This document shows, one piece after another, positions 34,869-43,151 of a stretch of DNA of 46,342 nt. Source of the DNA: a virus. The notes under the pieces are model-generated. The model ran no database searches. It saw nothing but the letters and a program-made list of their open reading frames with translations, and was not told the DNA's origin. The stretch covers positions 1-46,342 of the IMG/VR virus record IMGVR_UViG_3300046328_000681; one strand, written 5' to 3'. Both the position numbers and the translations under genes were made by a program. Position 1 is the first letter of the stretch. Each line of letters begins with the position of its first letter.

Positions 34869-37436
34869 TTATGTTATAAAATTTCTATCTATCGTTTGTG
34901 CTATTGGTAAACTTGCGTTTGCTGATTGTAATGAGTAATTTCTAATGTAGAAAGGTACATACCCTGCTTTTGAAACGAAAATATCTACATTTGTCGGTGT
35001 TTCATAAGTGTGAATCCAAGTGCTTCCTACGTTTTGGTCTATTTGATTTAAAACAGTATCTGTTCCTGCTGATAAAATAACCACATCACTTCCTGTAATT
35101 AATCCACTTAATGTTAAGTTAAAAGTATCTAAAGGATACTGAAAATCTTGTGCTGTAGTTGTGCTTACTGTTGTTAAATAAAAACTTGTAATAGCTGTAG
35201 CATTAGTTGTAGAAGTGGTTATTCTAATTCTTAATTTAAAACCTAAACTTGCACTAATTCCTGTAAGTCCGTTTAATGACGTTCCTAAAGTAGTGGGTGT
35301 TAAAGTTGCTGATTCTGTACTCCAACCTGCACCGTCATTTTTATCTATTTGATACTTATACCCGTAATTAGTAGCTGTTCCACCTGCCATTATCAAAGCT
35401 GTGTTTGTAAAGGCAGTATGTCCAATAATAAAATCAGGAGTTTCAAATAGTGCATCGTGTCCTATCACAGGCATATATAATCCTCCTGCACTTGTAAATG
35501 CAGCACCATTGGTTAGAGTAACTTGTGATGTAGTTAATGCTGTAGGTTCATTCATTAATACTGCTATTCTACCTGCGGTAGTTGAAGTGAAATAATCAAC
35601 CCAATGTGTTCCATAAACAGATGTTTGTGCTGTTAACGCTTTAGTTCCTCCAAGTCCTCTTTGAAAAGTATTTAAACTAGCACTTACATCGGCTGCATCT
35701 GCATAATCTCCAAACACATTATCCATGTATAATTTAGTAGAAGAGTTATCTGCCGTGTAGATACCCGTTCTAGTGTTAGAACAATAAACTCTTTGTACAT
35801 AAACTGTATTTGCTGCCGCTCCTCCCGCCAATGAAAATATTAAACCACACGCATTGGCAGTTCCTAAATTTAATGGGGAGACTCTTGTTCCAATATTTCT
35901 AATTTTTGTATTAGTACATCCTGCCGCATTTAATGTAAATAGAGCAGTGTATGGGTGCGTATTTGCTATAGGAAATGTTAGTCCTGATATTGTTATATTT
36001 AAACAGTTTGAAGATAATAAGAATGCTGTACAAGGGTTTGCAGTTCCTGTTGTTCCTGATACTTGACCTATATATATAAAGCCTGTAATATTAACATTAG
36101 TACACGTTACTAAAGCAAATTGTCCATCAATCATTGCACAATCAGTAAAATAAGAATTAGCAACTCTTGTAGCAGTAATACTTGTTGGTAAAGTGTGTGC
36201 TCTTAAAGCCGCATATCTTGTAGTACATCTTAAAAAAGTAAATCCATCACAATCATTAATAATTACCGAAGTAGTGTTAGTACCTGTTGTAGCTACTCTT
36301 TGAAATACGCAATCTGTAAAGTTTCCTCCAGCAAAGCATAAACTTAAAGTTAGAGGAGCTATTACTAAAGCTGCTGCTGTTTTATTTCCAACTCCTACTT
36401 TAGTAAAAGTCATTGCTGTTGCTACCTCTGACAATAATATAGCATCTATAAACGCACTATTAGAAATATTTACAGAATATGCTTGTGAACATGAAAGATA
36501 CCAAGCCATTGTGCATTTGTCAATATTTAAAACTCCTCCACCTGTTGTTGTAAAATCATATCTATTAGCTGCTGTGGCATTTGGTATTACATTACCTGTT
36601 CTTGTTGCTGTAGGACAGTTTTCTAAAATTACATTTCCTATAACTACTTTTAATCCTGCTATTGGAGTAAACCCATTTGTTGCTGCCCCTGAATTTCCTA
36701 TTCTTACTATTCCTGTATCTGCAATCCACACACATTTTCCTCTTTGAGCTTCTGTACCTGTTGTAGTTACTGTTCCTGCATTTGGATAGAACTCATAATC
36801 ATTACTACCTACAGTTTTTTCTATAAATACCCCTCCTACATAACGTTGTAGTCCGCTACTAGGTATTTGCATTGTTTGATTACTCACCCCACTTGTTATA
36901 CCTACTTCATACCATTCACCTGTTATATTAAAATTACCAAGTCTGTTTGCTGTAATTGTAGCTGCTTCATCTCCTACTATTTCTATCCAGCCCACTCTTC
37001 CTGCATTATCTGCTGTAGCTGTAATTCCTGCTAAAGCTCCCGAAGCATAAGTGCCTGATTTTTGTTTTACTCTTATAAAACCTGTAGCTGGCATAGCTGC
37101 TCCTGATGCTGTAGAAGCCGAAGTTAAGGAAGCATGAACTCCAATTAACTTTCCTGTTGCTCCGTTGTTGGTAATAGCTGTATTAAAAGCAGGCACATTG
37201 CCTGAACCTCCTGAATAGGGTATCATCCAAATATCACGTCCGTCAATGTTTACAGTTCCTCCTAAAGATGCTGACAACGTTAAGTTTCCTAAAGATGCCG
37301 AAGTGTTTTGATTTAATCCTACACGGCTGTCTTGGTCTATAGTTAAAACTCCTCCATTTATATTGTAGGTGTCGCCTCCTGTCTTTGCAGTAAGTGTGTC
37401 TATGTTGACGGGTGTAGTTATTGTAAATATCGCCAT
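34869..37436 (-). CDS. Large beta-helical tail protein
   Basis: An 855-residue protein made mostly of Thr/Ala/Asn/Gly-rich beta repeats with regularly spaced short hydrophobic strands, as in beta-helical tail spikes. The N-terminus (TGGDTYNINGGVLTIDQDSR, DGRDIWMIPYSGGSGNVP) resembles phage tail proteins that open with a GG-rich strand. The C-terminal 100 residues look like a separate carboxypeptidase-regulatory or Ig-like fold (LSGLITGSDVVILSAGTDTVL, VDIFVSKAGYVPFYIRNY). No catalytic residues can be assigned. Confidence 0.6.
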   Translation of the reverse strand: MAIFTITTPVNIDTLTAKTGGDTYNINGGVLTIDQDSRVGLNQNTSASLGNLTLSASLGGTVNIDGRDIWMIPYSGGSGNVPAFNTAITNNGATGKLIGVHASLTSASTASGAAMPATGFIRVKQKSGTYASGALAGITATADNAGRVGWIEIVGDEAATITANRLGNFNITGEWYEVGITSGVSNQTMQIPSSGLQRYVGGVFIEKTVGSNDYEFYPNAGTVTTTGTEAQRGKCVWIADTGIVRIGNSGAATNGFTPIAGLKVVIGNVILENCPTATRTGNVIPNATAANRYDFTTTGGGVLNIDKCTMAWYLSCSQAYSVNISNSAFIDAILLSEVATAMTFTKVGVGNKTAAALVIAPLTLSLCFAGGNFTDCVFQRVATTGTNTTSVIINDCDGFTFLRCTTRYAALRAHTLPTSITATRVANSYFTDCAMIDGQFALVTCTNVNITGFIYIGQVSGTTGTANPCTAFLLSSNCLNITISGLTFPIANTHPYTALFTLNAAGCTNTKIRNIGTRVSPLNLGTANACGLIFSLAGGAAANTVYVQRVYCSNTRTGIYTADNSSTKLYMDNVFGDYADAADVSASLNTFQRGLGGTKALTAQTSVYGTHWVDYFTSTTAGRIAVLMNEPTALTTSQVTLTNGAAFTSAGGLYMPVIGHDALFETPDFIIGHTAFTNTALIMAGGTATNYGYKYQIDKNDGAGWSTESATLTPTTLGTSLNGLTGISASLGFKLRIRITTSTTNATAITSFYLTTVSTTTAQDFQYPLDTFNLTLSGLITGSDVVILSAGTDTVLNQIDQNVGSTWIHTYETPTNVDIFVSKAGYVPFYIRNYSLQSANASLPIAQTIDRNFIT

Positions 37437-37442
37437 GTTTTT

Positions 37443-37598
37443 CTATTGCTCTATTTCTAATTCTCCTTCAAAAACTTCTAAATTAGCTCCGTTTTTAATT
37501 GCAACCACTTCCTCTACTGTTACTTCAAATGCATCAATGTACCCTTCTAAAACAGCGTCTGTAGTTACCCAATGTGTGCCGAAATTGTATGTTTTCAT
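37443..37598 (-). CDS. 51-residue tail-operon protein, unknown
   Basis: A short frame (MKTYNFGTHWVTTDAVLEGY, then an acidic stretch ending LEVFEGELEIEQ). It begins 7 bp after the previous gene and ends 6 bp before the tail gene at 37436, so its position in the operon supports translation. A strand-rich mini-domain; no function can be proposed. Confidence 0.6.
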   Translation of the reverse strand: MKTYNFGTHWVTTDAVLEGYIDAFEVTVEEVVAIKNGANLEVFEGELEIEQ

Positions 37599-37605
37599 AA
37601 TGTTT

Positions 37606-37803
37606 TTACCATCCACTAGGGAAGTATGAGTTTACAGGAATATTTTGTGGTGCGTTTTGATTTAAAGAATTAATTAATTGTGACAACGCCTCCATATCAT
37701 AACGGACAATATCTCCGTTTTCGTCATTGTCACCCCCAAAAACAGTGTCGCTTGCTAGCGGTATTTTTTTAGGTATCGCTGTTTTGTTCGAAATCTTGGT
37801 CAT
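37606..37803 (-). CDS. 65-residue free-standing tail-adaptor-like protein
   Basis: First gene of the tail operon. The layout MTKISNKTAIPK, SDTVFGGDNDENGDIVRYDM, EALSQLINSL is like the N-terminal adaptor of the tail-fibre protein (MTKIKNTDAYPL, GSRFLLEGKTENFP, SSIFKLLNS), but here it ends after 65 residues with a Pro/Asn-rich tail (NIPVNSYFPSGW). It may be a stand-alone linker, or the residue of a shortened fibre. Preceded by a late promoter (-7 box at 37820-37827). Confidence 0.6.
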   Translation of the reverse strand: MTKISNKTAIPKKIPLASDTVFGGDNDENGDIVRYDMEALSQLINSLNQNAPQNIPVNSYFPSGW

Positions 37804-37819
37804 ATCTCAATAATATTGA

Positions 37820-37879
37820 CAAAGATATAAATTAAACGACAACAATTATTTGTTGTCGTTTATAAATTGTTTAATTTTG
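37820..37879. promoter_or_regulatory. Divergent late promoter with a perfect inverted repeat
   Basis: The centre is an inverted repeat with 13-bp arms TAAACGACAACAA / TTGTTGTCGTTTA at 37833-37845 and 37850-37862, separated by TTAT. Leftward: motif, 15 bases, TATCTTTG (37827-37820), then the tail operon ATG 16 bases on. Rightward: motif, 19 bases, TAATTTTG (37872-37879), then the GroEL ATG 27 bases on. Two copies of the same element thus share 30 bp, which couples the chaperonin and tail transcripts. Confidence 0.88.
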
Positions 37880-37906
37880 CTCTTTAATCAATTAAATCTA
37901 AACTAT

Positions 37907-39457
37907 ATGAGTAATACAATTTTGAGGAAATTAATTTCCGGCGACGAAGCGAAACAAGAGCTTTTAAAAGGGTTAAATAAGAGTTGTGATATAATTAGCT
38001 CGACTATGGGCTATCGAGGTCAAAACATTTTATTTGAAACTATTGGAGGGCTTCCTAACATAACAGCAGATGGACATGATGCGTTACAGCAACTTTATTG
38101 GGAAAATGAAATGGAACACATCGCTTGTGAAATTCTTAAAGAAGCGACAAAAAAAACGTTTGAGATTGTAGGTGACGGAACAACCCTGACTTGCGTACTT
38201 ACACAGGCTTTTTTCAAAAACTCATTGGAGGAATTAAAAAAAGGAACATCTTCTATCGAAATCAAAAACCGTATTGATGCATCGGTAGCAAAAATAATCG
38301 AATACATTGATAGTATTGCTGTTCCTATAGACGAAAAATTAATGTACGACATTGCCAAAACTTCAGCACACGGCGACGACGAAATTGCCAAGATAGTTCA
38401 AGAAGCATTTATAAAATCAGGAGAGTTCGGTATAGTTTCCCACAAACGCAGTTTTACCGACGAAACTTACATCGAACACATTGCTGGAAATCCATTAGAT
38501 GCGGGATATGCAAACGAAGGATTTATTAATAAGAACGATACACAATCAGTAGTGTTCGATAACCCATTAGTGCTTTGTTCTTTGATTAATTTTCAAACTG
38601 CAAATGAGGTTATTCCTTTCTTGGAGTACGCTTCTTCAGTATCACGTCCATTAGTTTTGGTTTCAAATATGGAACACGATATTTCAAATATGATACTTGA
38701 AAACGTGGCTAAACACAAATATCCTTTCTGTGTAATTAAACCCCCATATATCGGTAAAAAAGGTCGTGAAACAATGGCTGATTTGGCGTTGATTTTGGGT
38801 TGCGAAGTTTTGCAGGGAATCGCTCGTGTAAACTATGATGGTAAAGAGGAATTGTATCTTGGGTCTTGTGAACGGATAGAAATAGGTAAAAAAGATACCG
38901 TAATCACAAAACACAAAGATTTTGACGATACGGCTGCCAAAGGTAAAATTACCGATTTAACCGCCCAAATAAAACTACAAGACAACGAAGGCGAGAAAAA
39001 CTACCTACGGGAGAGAATAGCTAAAATTTCGGGAGGAATATCTACTGTTATGGTTGGAGGTGTAACCCCAAGTGAAGTCGAAGAAAAGGTTGCAAGGGTG
39101 GACGATGCAATTTGTGCAGTAAGAGCTTCAAAAGATGGTGGAGTTGTTGCGGGAGGAGGTGTTGCTTTGTATTCTGTTACCTCAAATATGGAATTAGACA
39201 ATGTTACAACATTTTCTATTGGTGCGCCACTAACAAAAATCCTAAGTAACGCAGGAGTTGAAAATATAACTTTTAAAGAATATCCATTTGGCTACGATGT
39301 AAAAGAATACAAGGAAGTAAATATGTTCGATGCAGGAATACTAGATACCGCAAAAGGCGTGAAAACTGCCCTGATAAATGCCGTTTCCGCCTCAAATAAC
39401 TTACTAAGAACAAACAACGTGGTGACACTTAAAAGATTCGAGCAAAATGGAAAATAA
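37907..39457 (+). CDS. groEL: Phage GroEL-type chaperonin
   Basis: The frame is open from 37850, but the -7 box lies at 37872-37879, so the ATG at 37907 (MSNTILRKLISGDEAKQELL) is the start, giving 516 residues. The ATPase motif VGDGTTLTCVL is at 88-98 (D90, equivalent to E. coli D87). The segment RIAKISGGISTVMVGG precedes VDDAICAVRASKDGGVVAGGG, whose aspartates at about 399-400 match E. coli D398. The C-terminus is VDDA...NNLLRTNNVV with no GGM-rich tail. All ATPase residues I can check are kept, so it should be active. It is shorter than cellular GroEL (about 545). Probably needed to fold the unusually large phage virion proteins. Divergent from the tail operon. Confidence 0.92.
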   Translation: MSNTILRKLISGDEAKQELLKGLNKSCDIISSTMGYRGQNILFETIGGLPNITADGHDALQQLYWENEMEHIACEILKEATKKTFEIVGDGTTLTCVLTQAFFKNSLEELKKGTSSIEIKNRIDASVAKIIEYIDSIAVPIDEKLMYDIAKTSAHGDDEIAKIVQEAFIKSGEFGIVSHKRSFTDETYIEHIAGNPLDAGYANEGFINKNDTQSVVFDNPLVLCSLINFQTANEVIPFLEYASSVSRPLVLVSNMEHDISNMILENVAKHKYPFCVIKPPYIGKKGRETMADLALILGCEVLQGIARVNYDGKEELYLGSCERIEIGKKDTVITKHKDFDDTAAKGKITDLTAQIKLQDNEGEKNYLRERIAKISGGISTVMVGGVTPSEVEEKVARVDDAICAVRASKDGGVVAGGGVALYSVTSNMELDNVTTFSIGAPLTKILSNAGVENITFKEYPFGYDVKEYKEVNMFDAGILDTAKGVKTALINAVSASNNLLRTNNVVTLKRFEQNGK

Positions 39458-39743
39458 ATTTGAAGGACAAGCATTAAACTACGTTGTAATTGTAGAGGAA
39501 GTAGATAACGAAAACATCACAGCTTCTGGATTGGATTTGACAGGAATTGTCGATGCCAACGAAAAGCAGAAAAAAGGCAAAGTAGTTTCAGTAGGTACGG
39601 AATGTCCGAGATTATCGGACGGCTCACAAACTATAAAAGTAGGCGACCAAGTGATATTCGACAAGTTCAAAATGACGCTTTTCACCCAAAAAGGAAAGCA
39701 ATACATTATGGTTATGTACTCTGATTTAGTTTGGGTAGGATAA
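39447..39743 (+). CDS. groES: Phage GroES-type co-chaperonin
   Basis: A 98-residue protein whose ATG lies inside the last codons of groEL (11-bp overlap). LNYVVIVEEVDNENITASGL covers the first strand and the start of the mobile loop. DLTGIVDANEKQKKGKVVSVG matches the GroES mobile loop and following strand (hydrophobic L-x-L triplet). VGDQVIFDKF is the 'VGD.V.F' strand. The C-terminus MVMYSDLVWVG matches the '.M...D..AI' ending. It should cap the partner chaperonin. Unlike the protein at 25208-25771 it has a complete mobile loop. Confidence 0.88.
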   Translation: MENKFEGQALNYVVIVEEVDNENITASGLDLTGIVDANEKQKKGKVVSVGTECPRLSDGSQTIKVGDQVIFDKFKMTLFTQKGKQYIMVMYSDLVWVG

Positions 39744-39761
39744 ATTGTTGATTTAAAAAAG

Positions 39762-39799
39762 AAACCCCGTCTTCCGATAAAAAGGAAAGTACGGGGTTT
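39762..39799. terminator. Bidirectional terminator between groES and the right-hand genes
   Basis: Perfect 9-bp arms AAACCCCGT / ACGGGGTTT with a 20-base loop that can pair further (CTTCC / GGAAAG). T-rich sequence follows on the plus strand, and the mirrored arrangement (TTTTTAAATCAAC) follows on the minus strand. It lies between two converging genes. Confidence 0.88.
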
Positions 39800-39806
39800 T
39801 TTATTT

Positions 39807-40046
39807 TTAATCTATCAAATCTGTGATAAATCCTTTTTCAGTCAAGTCCTCTATGTTTTTAGAGGCTCTTTCTCTGGCGGTTTGAATTTCCTTTTCGGTA
39901 AATAGCAAACACTCTTCCTCGCTACCTTTTGAGTTTTCTACCCATACAGCCACATATTCAGCACTAGAGCCAAATACCCTGTCTTGATTCCATACCCGAA
40001 CCAAACGCCCTTGTTTTATTCTTACTTTGTCGATTAAATTTCCCAT
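39807..40046 (-). CDS. Small protein of unknown function
   Basis: A 79-residue protein. The first half is beta (IKQGRLVRVWNQDRVFGSSAEYVAVWVEN) and the second a charged helix (LLFTEKEIQTARERASKNIE). No family is recognised. It is the last gene of the rightmost minus-strand operon and lies 12 bp from the Tad2-like gene. Confidence 0.55.
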   Translation of the reverse strand: MGNLIDKVRIKQGRLVRVWNQDRVFGSSAEYVAVWVENSKGSEEECLLFTEKEIQTARERASKNIEDLTEKGFITDLID

Positions 40047-40058
40047 AGGTGCTGTTTT

Positions 40059-40691
40059 TTACGAAATGGTTTCGGTAGCAGGAATTTCTTCAACCACTAC
40101 TGTTTCTGTAGGGACAATATCGGCTGTAACTGTTTCTGAAACTACCTCAATTTCGGGATTAACCCATACAGGAAAATCTTCTGTTTCTTCTGTCAAAACT
40201 TGCTGTTCCGCAACTTCAATTTCTTCGGCAAAATAATTTTCAAGGATTGCTTTTTGTTCTGTTGTAGCTTCTACAGTAACCCAATCATTTCTTTCTTTAC
40301 ATTCTTCCCAAGGAGTTTTAGTGATTTCTCCCTCTTTGGTCAATACTACAACTTCGTCAGTTTTGATGTCTTTAAACCAAAAACCGCCCCATTCTGGAAG
40401 TGCAATTAGTTCGCCTTGATTCATAAGTTCTTCGGCTTCTGCATAAGTCATTCCTGATGCTAAAGGCACTTCTTCCGCATCACCTTTTGGAGCAACTTCA
40501 TTGGCTGTAGCATTGTCGAAATTCACGTCACTCACTTTTGCAAACTCTACCCCATCGACGAGTATTGCGTCAGATTCGTGGATTAGCAATCCCTCAAAAT
40601 GCTCGTTCAAACTCGAAACTTTGAACAATACTTCTTGTCCGTTAAAATGTTTCTCTACTCCCTTGTTTACTAAAAATTCTACTTTACTCAT
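40059..40691 (-). CDS. Tad2/DUF2829-like protein, candidate anti-Thoeris
   Basis: A 210-residue protein. Residues 81-140 (MTYAEAEELMNQGELIALPEW, with GGFWFKD, then TKTPWEE and NDWVTVEA) have the layout of DUF2829: an 'F.EAL..L..G....R..W' helix-strand, a short beta region, and a C-terminal W..S...DWE segment. DUF2829 contains Tad2, which sequesters the cADPR-type signal of Thoeris defence. The match here is partial: the usual Arg before Trp is Pro-Glu. A 65-residue N-terminal beta region (HFNGQEVLFKVSSLNEHFEG) and a 65-residue acidic Val/Thr/Glu tail are extra. The call is tentative. Confidence 0.5.
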   Translation of the reverse strand: MSKVEFLVNKGVEKHFNGQEVLFKVSSLNEHFEGLLIHESDAILVDGVEFAKVSDVNFDNATANEVAPKGDAEEVPLASGMTYAEAEELMNQGELIALPEWGGFWFKDIKTDEVVVLTKEGEITKTPWEECKERNDWVTVEATTEQKAILENYFAEEIEVAEQQVLTEETEDFPVWVNPEIEVVSETVTADIVPTETVVVEEIPATETIS

Positions 40692-40714
40692 TGTATTTGT
40701 TTTTTAATTGTTTA

Positions 40715-41281
40715 CTAAATATGACTCCATTGCTGTCTGGTTTTTATTCTACTTATTTGCGTTTGGTTAACAAAGTATTTTTTAGATAGCTCTACTTGAC
40801 TTAAATCACTTGCTCTAATTTCCAAAACTTCTTTTTCGGTTAATTTCATATTATGATGACATACTCCTTTTCTACCATTACTAAGCCCTATTTTATAAGA
40901 GTGAGTTGAATTTTCAGCACAAGTAGTCCATTCTAAATTTTTTAATCTATTATCTTTTTTATTACCGTTTATATGGTTTACTTGAGGCTTGTTTTCAACG
41001 TTGTCTATAAATGTTATAGCAATTAATCTATGTACTGTTAGCGTATAGTGAATGCTATTTTTATTAAATCCTATATTCAAATACCCACAACTAGCATTTC
41101 CTTGAGTAAGTATTCCTGCTTTTTTAGTGTTTCTATAATTGGAAGATTTTAACCTACCTAAATCACTTGCTTGGTACAAACCTTCATATTTATGAATATC
41201 TCTCCAAATTTCAAGTTTTTGTATTCCGTCGTCGTCGAAGTATTTAATATTTTCTAAACTTAAATTTTTGTAGTATTCCAT
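40715..41281 (-). CDS. NUMOD4-HNH homing endonuclease
   Basis: A 188-residue protein. NUMOD4 module LEIWRDIHKYEGLYQASDLGRLKS (about 23-46), then HNH nuclease VHRLIAITFI with H84, NHINGNKKDNRL (N102, H103, N108, N111) and WTTCAENSTHSYKIGL (H127), then a C-terminal DNA-binding part (KLTEKEVLEIRASDLSQVEL, an HTH-like NUMOD). All catalytic HNH residues appear present. Such free-standing genes cut an intronless or gene-free allele in related phages and spread by repair. The start lies 3 bp before the end of the preceding gene. Confidence 0.88.
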   Translation of the reverse strand: MEYYKNLSLENIKYFDDDGIQKLEIWRDIHKYEGLYQASDLGRLKSSNYRNTKKAGILTQGNASCGYLNIGFNKNSIHYTLTVHRLIAITFIDNVENKPQVNHINGNKKDNRLKNLEWTTCAENSTHSYKIGLSNGRKGVCHHNMKLTEKEVLEIRASDLSQVELSKKYFVNQTQISRIKTRQQWSHI

Positions 41282-41283
41282 AG

Positions 41284-42099
41284 TTATAATTTTCGAGTTG
41301 GTTTTCTTCCGGTTTGAATATCCAAAATTTGGTCATTCATATCCTTCATTATCTGCATTATTTCTGGGCTTAATCCCGAAAATATCGGTTGTTTTAGCTG
41401 TATGGTATTCATTTTTCCAATAGTTCTGTAAATAGCATTTAACTGTAACAAGAACCCGTGTGTCAGTTGGAAAAGGCTTGTTTTCTTATGCGTATCTTCT
41501 TTGTCGTAGTGCTTTATGGTTTGTATTAATTCTTCGATTAATCCTTCTTTTATCGCCCGACTATGCTTTGAAAGACTCGAGCCATAATGTAATACTGAAG
41601 CATTGTCAAATCGTTCTTTGGTAAAGGGAATGTTAGAGTAGAAGTAAAACCCAATCTGAATATCCTCAACTCTTATCCCAAATTTTATCGAGAAATAATT
41701 TACTACAATCCCGTAATACCTCAAAAAGTCGAATTCTCGCTCCACACATTGAACCCGAATAAATTTGTTTCGTAGGGCTATTTTATTTCGCTCTCGGTTA
41801 CGCAAATTGATCCGTAGGGGATTTGTCAACTTCAACTCCATTACTTCATCTACATCACGCACACGACGGTGAATCGTTCTTTTTCTCCATTGCTCCAATG
41901 TTTCTCCCTCACGAACTTTCAGAAACTCCGCATTAGTTCTCTTTTTCCATTCACTTTGACCCGTTTTTACTTTTCCTTGGTAGGTTGTAAGTGGTTTATA
42001 AGGTCGTTTCTTGCCCGTGTTTCCGTGAACGGGTTGCCTCTTCATCCCTGGATAACGAATTTTCCCCTTGTTTGTCCTTCTTTTAGGTTTATCGGCCAT
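41284..42099 (-). CDS. Basic DNA-binding-type protein, possible winged helix
   Basis: A 271-residue protein with a very basic N-terminal arm (first 95 residues: KPKRRTNKGKIRYPGMKRQP, GKKRPYKPL). The middle (DFLRYYGIVVNYFSIKFGIR VEDIQ, FTKERFDNASVLHYG, FQLTHGFLLQLNAIYRTIGK) resembles the wHTH layout used by phage regulators, with a helical core and an 'iY..L' helix. The C-terminus is short. No enzyme motif is seen. It could be a regulator or nucleoid-type protein, and is a candidate for the factor that recognises the late promoter motif, but there is no direct evidence for that. Confidence 0.45.
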   Translation of the reverse strand: MADKPKRRTNKGKIRYPGMKRQPVHGNTGKKRPYKPLTTYQGKVKTGQSEWKKRTNAEFLKVREGETLEQWRKRTIHRRVRDVDEVMELKLTNPLRINLRNRERNKIALRNKFIRVQCVEREFDFLRYYGIVVNYFSIKFGIRVEDIQIGFYFYSNIPFTKERFDNASVLHYGSSLSKHSRAIKEGLIEELIQTIKHYDKEDTHKKTSLFQLTHGFLLQLNAIYRTIGKMNTIQLKQPIFSGLSPEIMQIMKDMNDQILDIQTGRKPTRKL

Positions 42100-42418
42100 T
42101 ATATTCAGTTAAGTATAAGTCAATCGCCATTTTTGTTTTCTCTAAATCTTCTTTGAACTGCCCTTTTTTTCTGCATCGAACAATTCTTTTTATGATGTCA
42201 AATTCCCAAGGGTTTAGTTCTTGGTCATTGCAGAATTTATAAATAGAGCCTTTTTCGTTATTGTAGTGGGCGGGTTTTGCATCGTAATCTTGTAGAATCC
42301 CTTTATGATTTCTAAGATATTCGTTTAATGTTGGCATTTTGGAATCTGTACGTTCACTTCCTATTAACCATTCGGGTATAATATCTCCATTTTCCGCAAA
42401 TTTCTGTTGTGAATTCAT
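42089..42418 (-). CDS. DUF3310-like protein
   Basis: A 109-residue protein. Residues 45-105 (YDAKPAHYNNEKGSIYKFCN, then NPWEFDIIKRIVRCRKKGQF KEDLEKTKMAIDLYL) follow the DUF3310 layout: 'P.HY' first, then 'I.KYi.R...K....eDl.KA..Yl'. DUF3310 proteins are common in phages and have been compared with nucleotide-metabolism proteins; the role is not established. The 5' end is 3 bp from the upstream gene, and the 3' end overlaps the downstream one by 11 bp. Confidence 0.65.
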   Translation of the reverse strand: MNSQQKFAENGDIIPEWLIGSERTDSKMPTLNEYLRNHKGILQDYDAKPAHYNNEKGSIYKFCNDQELNPWEFDIIKRIVRCRKKGQFKEDLEKTKMAIDLYLTEYNGR

Positions 42419-42420
42419 AT

Positions 42421-42723
42421 TTAAGATTTTAAATCATTAATTAAAGTTTCATACAATTCCTCCGCAGTAGTTTCATCGCTGTTTTCTGTGGTTCGCCCAA
42501 ACTCTAAACAATCACAGTAAAACTCTATTCGACAAAATCCATCTACTTTAGGGAAATAGATTTGCAGTAAATCCATTATTGAGCGTACAAGCAAATTGTC
42601 GTTGTAGCTACATTGGCTTTTTACCCCAAACATTTCCTGAATAGCCTCTCCGTTTCTTTTGTTAAAAAGGTATTGTTGGCGTAGGTTTTCGATTATTCGG
42701 CAAAATATTTCCTTTGAAATCAT
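42421..42723 (-). CDS. Small phage protein, unknown
   Basis: A 100-residue protein of a type seen in Bacteroidota and other phages: opening ISKEIFCRIIENLRQQYLFN KRNGEAIQEMFG, then NDNLLVRSIMDLLQIYFP. Mostly helical, with an acidic C-terminus. No function is known to me. Its ATG overlaps the TGA of the upstream gene (ATGA). Confidence 0.65.
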   Translation of the reverse strand: MISKEIFCRIIENLRQQYLFNKRNGEAIQEMFGVKSQCSYNDNLLVRSIMDLLQIYFPKVDGFCRIEFYCDCLEFGRTTENSDETTAEELYETLINDLKS

Positions 42724-43151
42724 AATTTATTTATTTGAAGTTCTTCGCCTGTTAGTGCGAAATATAAGTTTTGTAGTTGGTGTAGGTATTTTATAAATGA
42801 TATATGTGTTGTGTTTCCAAATGATTTTCCAATAGAATAATCCCAAACTTTTTCTGCTTTGTGTTCGCATTGCTTTATCCAAACTTCTATTTCACATCCA
42901 CTAACATAAGGCGCATTGTTTTTTATCTTTTCAAAAACACCATAATTATCAGCGTGAAACCCACACTTCAACAGTATATCTTCTGTTAGTGGGATAGGTT
43001 GGTAATTAGTCCTTATGCTTTCTTCAAATTGAACACCATCTTTATCATTGCATCTAAAATGAGTATTAAATATTGCAGAAACATAAACGACTCTATTAAT
43101 TCCATGAATAAATAAAATATTCCCATTTCTTAATTCAGTATTTGTTATCAT
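42720..43151 (-). CDS. Small phage protein, unknown
   Basis: The frame is open from 43244, but that part overlaps the upstream gene. ATG at 43151 (MITNTELRNGNILFIHGINR) gives the standard ATGA overlap with its TGA and is the chosen start: 143 residues. The N-terminus is a small beta part of the type 'T.n.eLR.GN.i...g', common in Bacteroidota phages. The C-terminus (WDYSIGKSFGNTTHISFIKY LHQLQNLYFALTGEEL) is the 'YvHqLQNLyfaLTGeEL' helix found in the same families. Function unknown. Confidence 0.7.
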   Translation of the reverse strand: MITNTELRNGNILFIHGINRVVYVSAIFNTHFRCNDKDGVQFEESIRTNYQPIPLTEDILLKCGFHADNYGVFEKIKNNAPYVSGCEIEVWIKQCEHKAEKVWDYSIGKSFGNTTHISFIKYLHQLQNLYFALTGEELQINKL

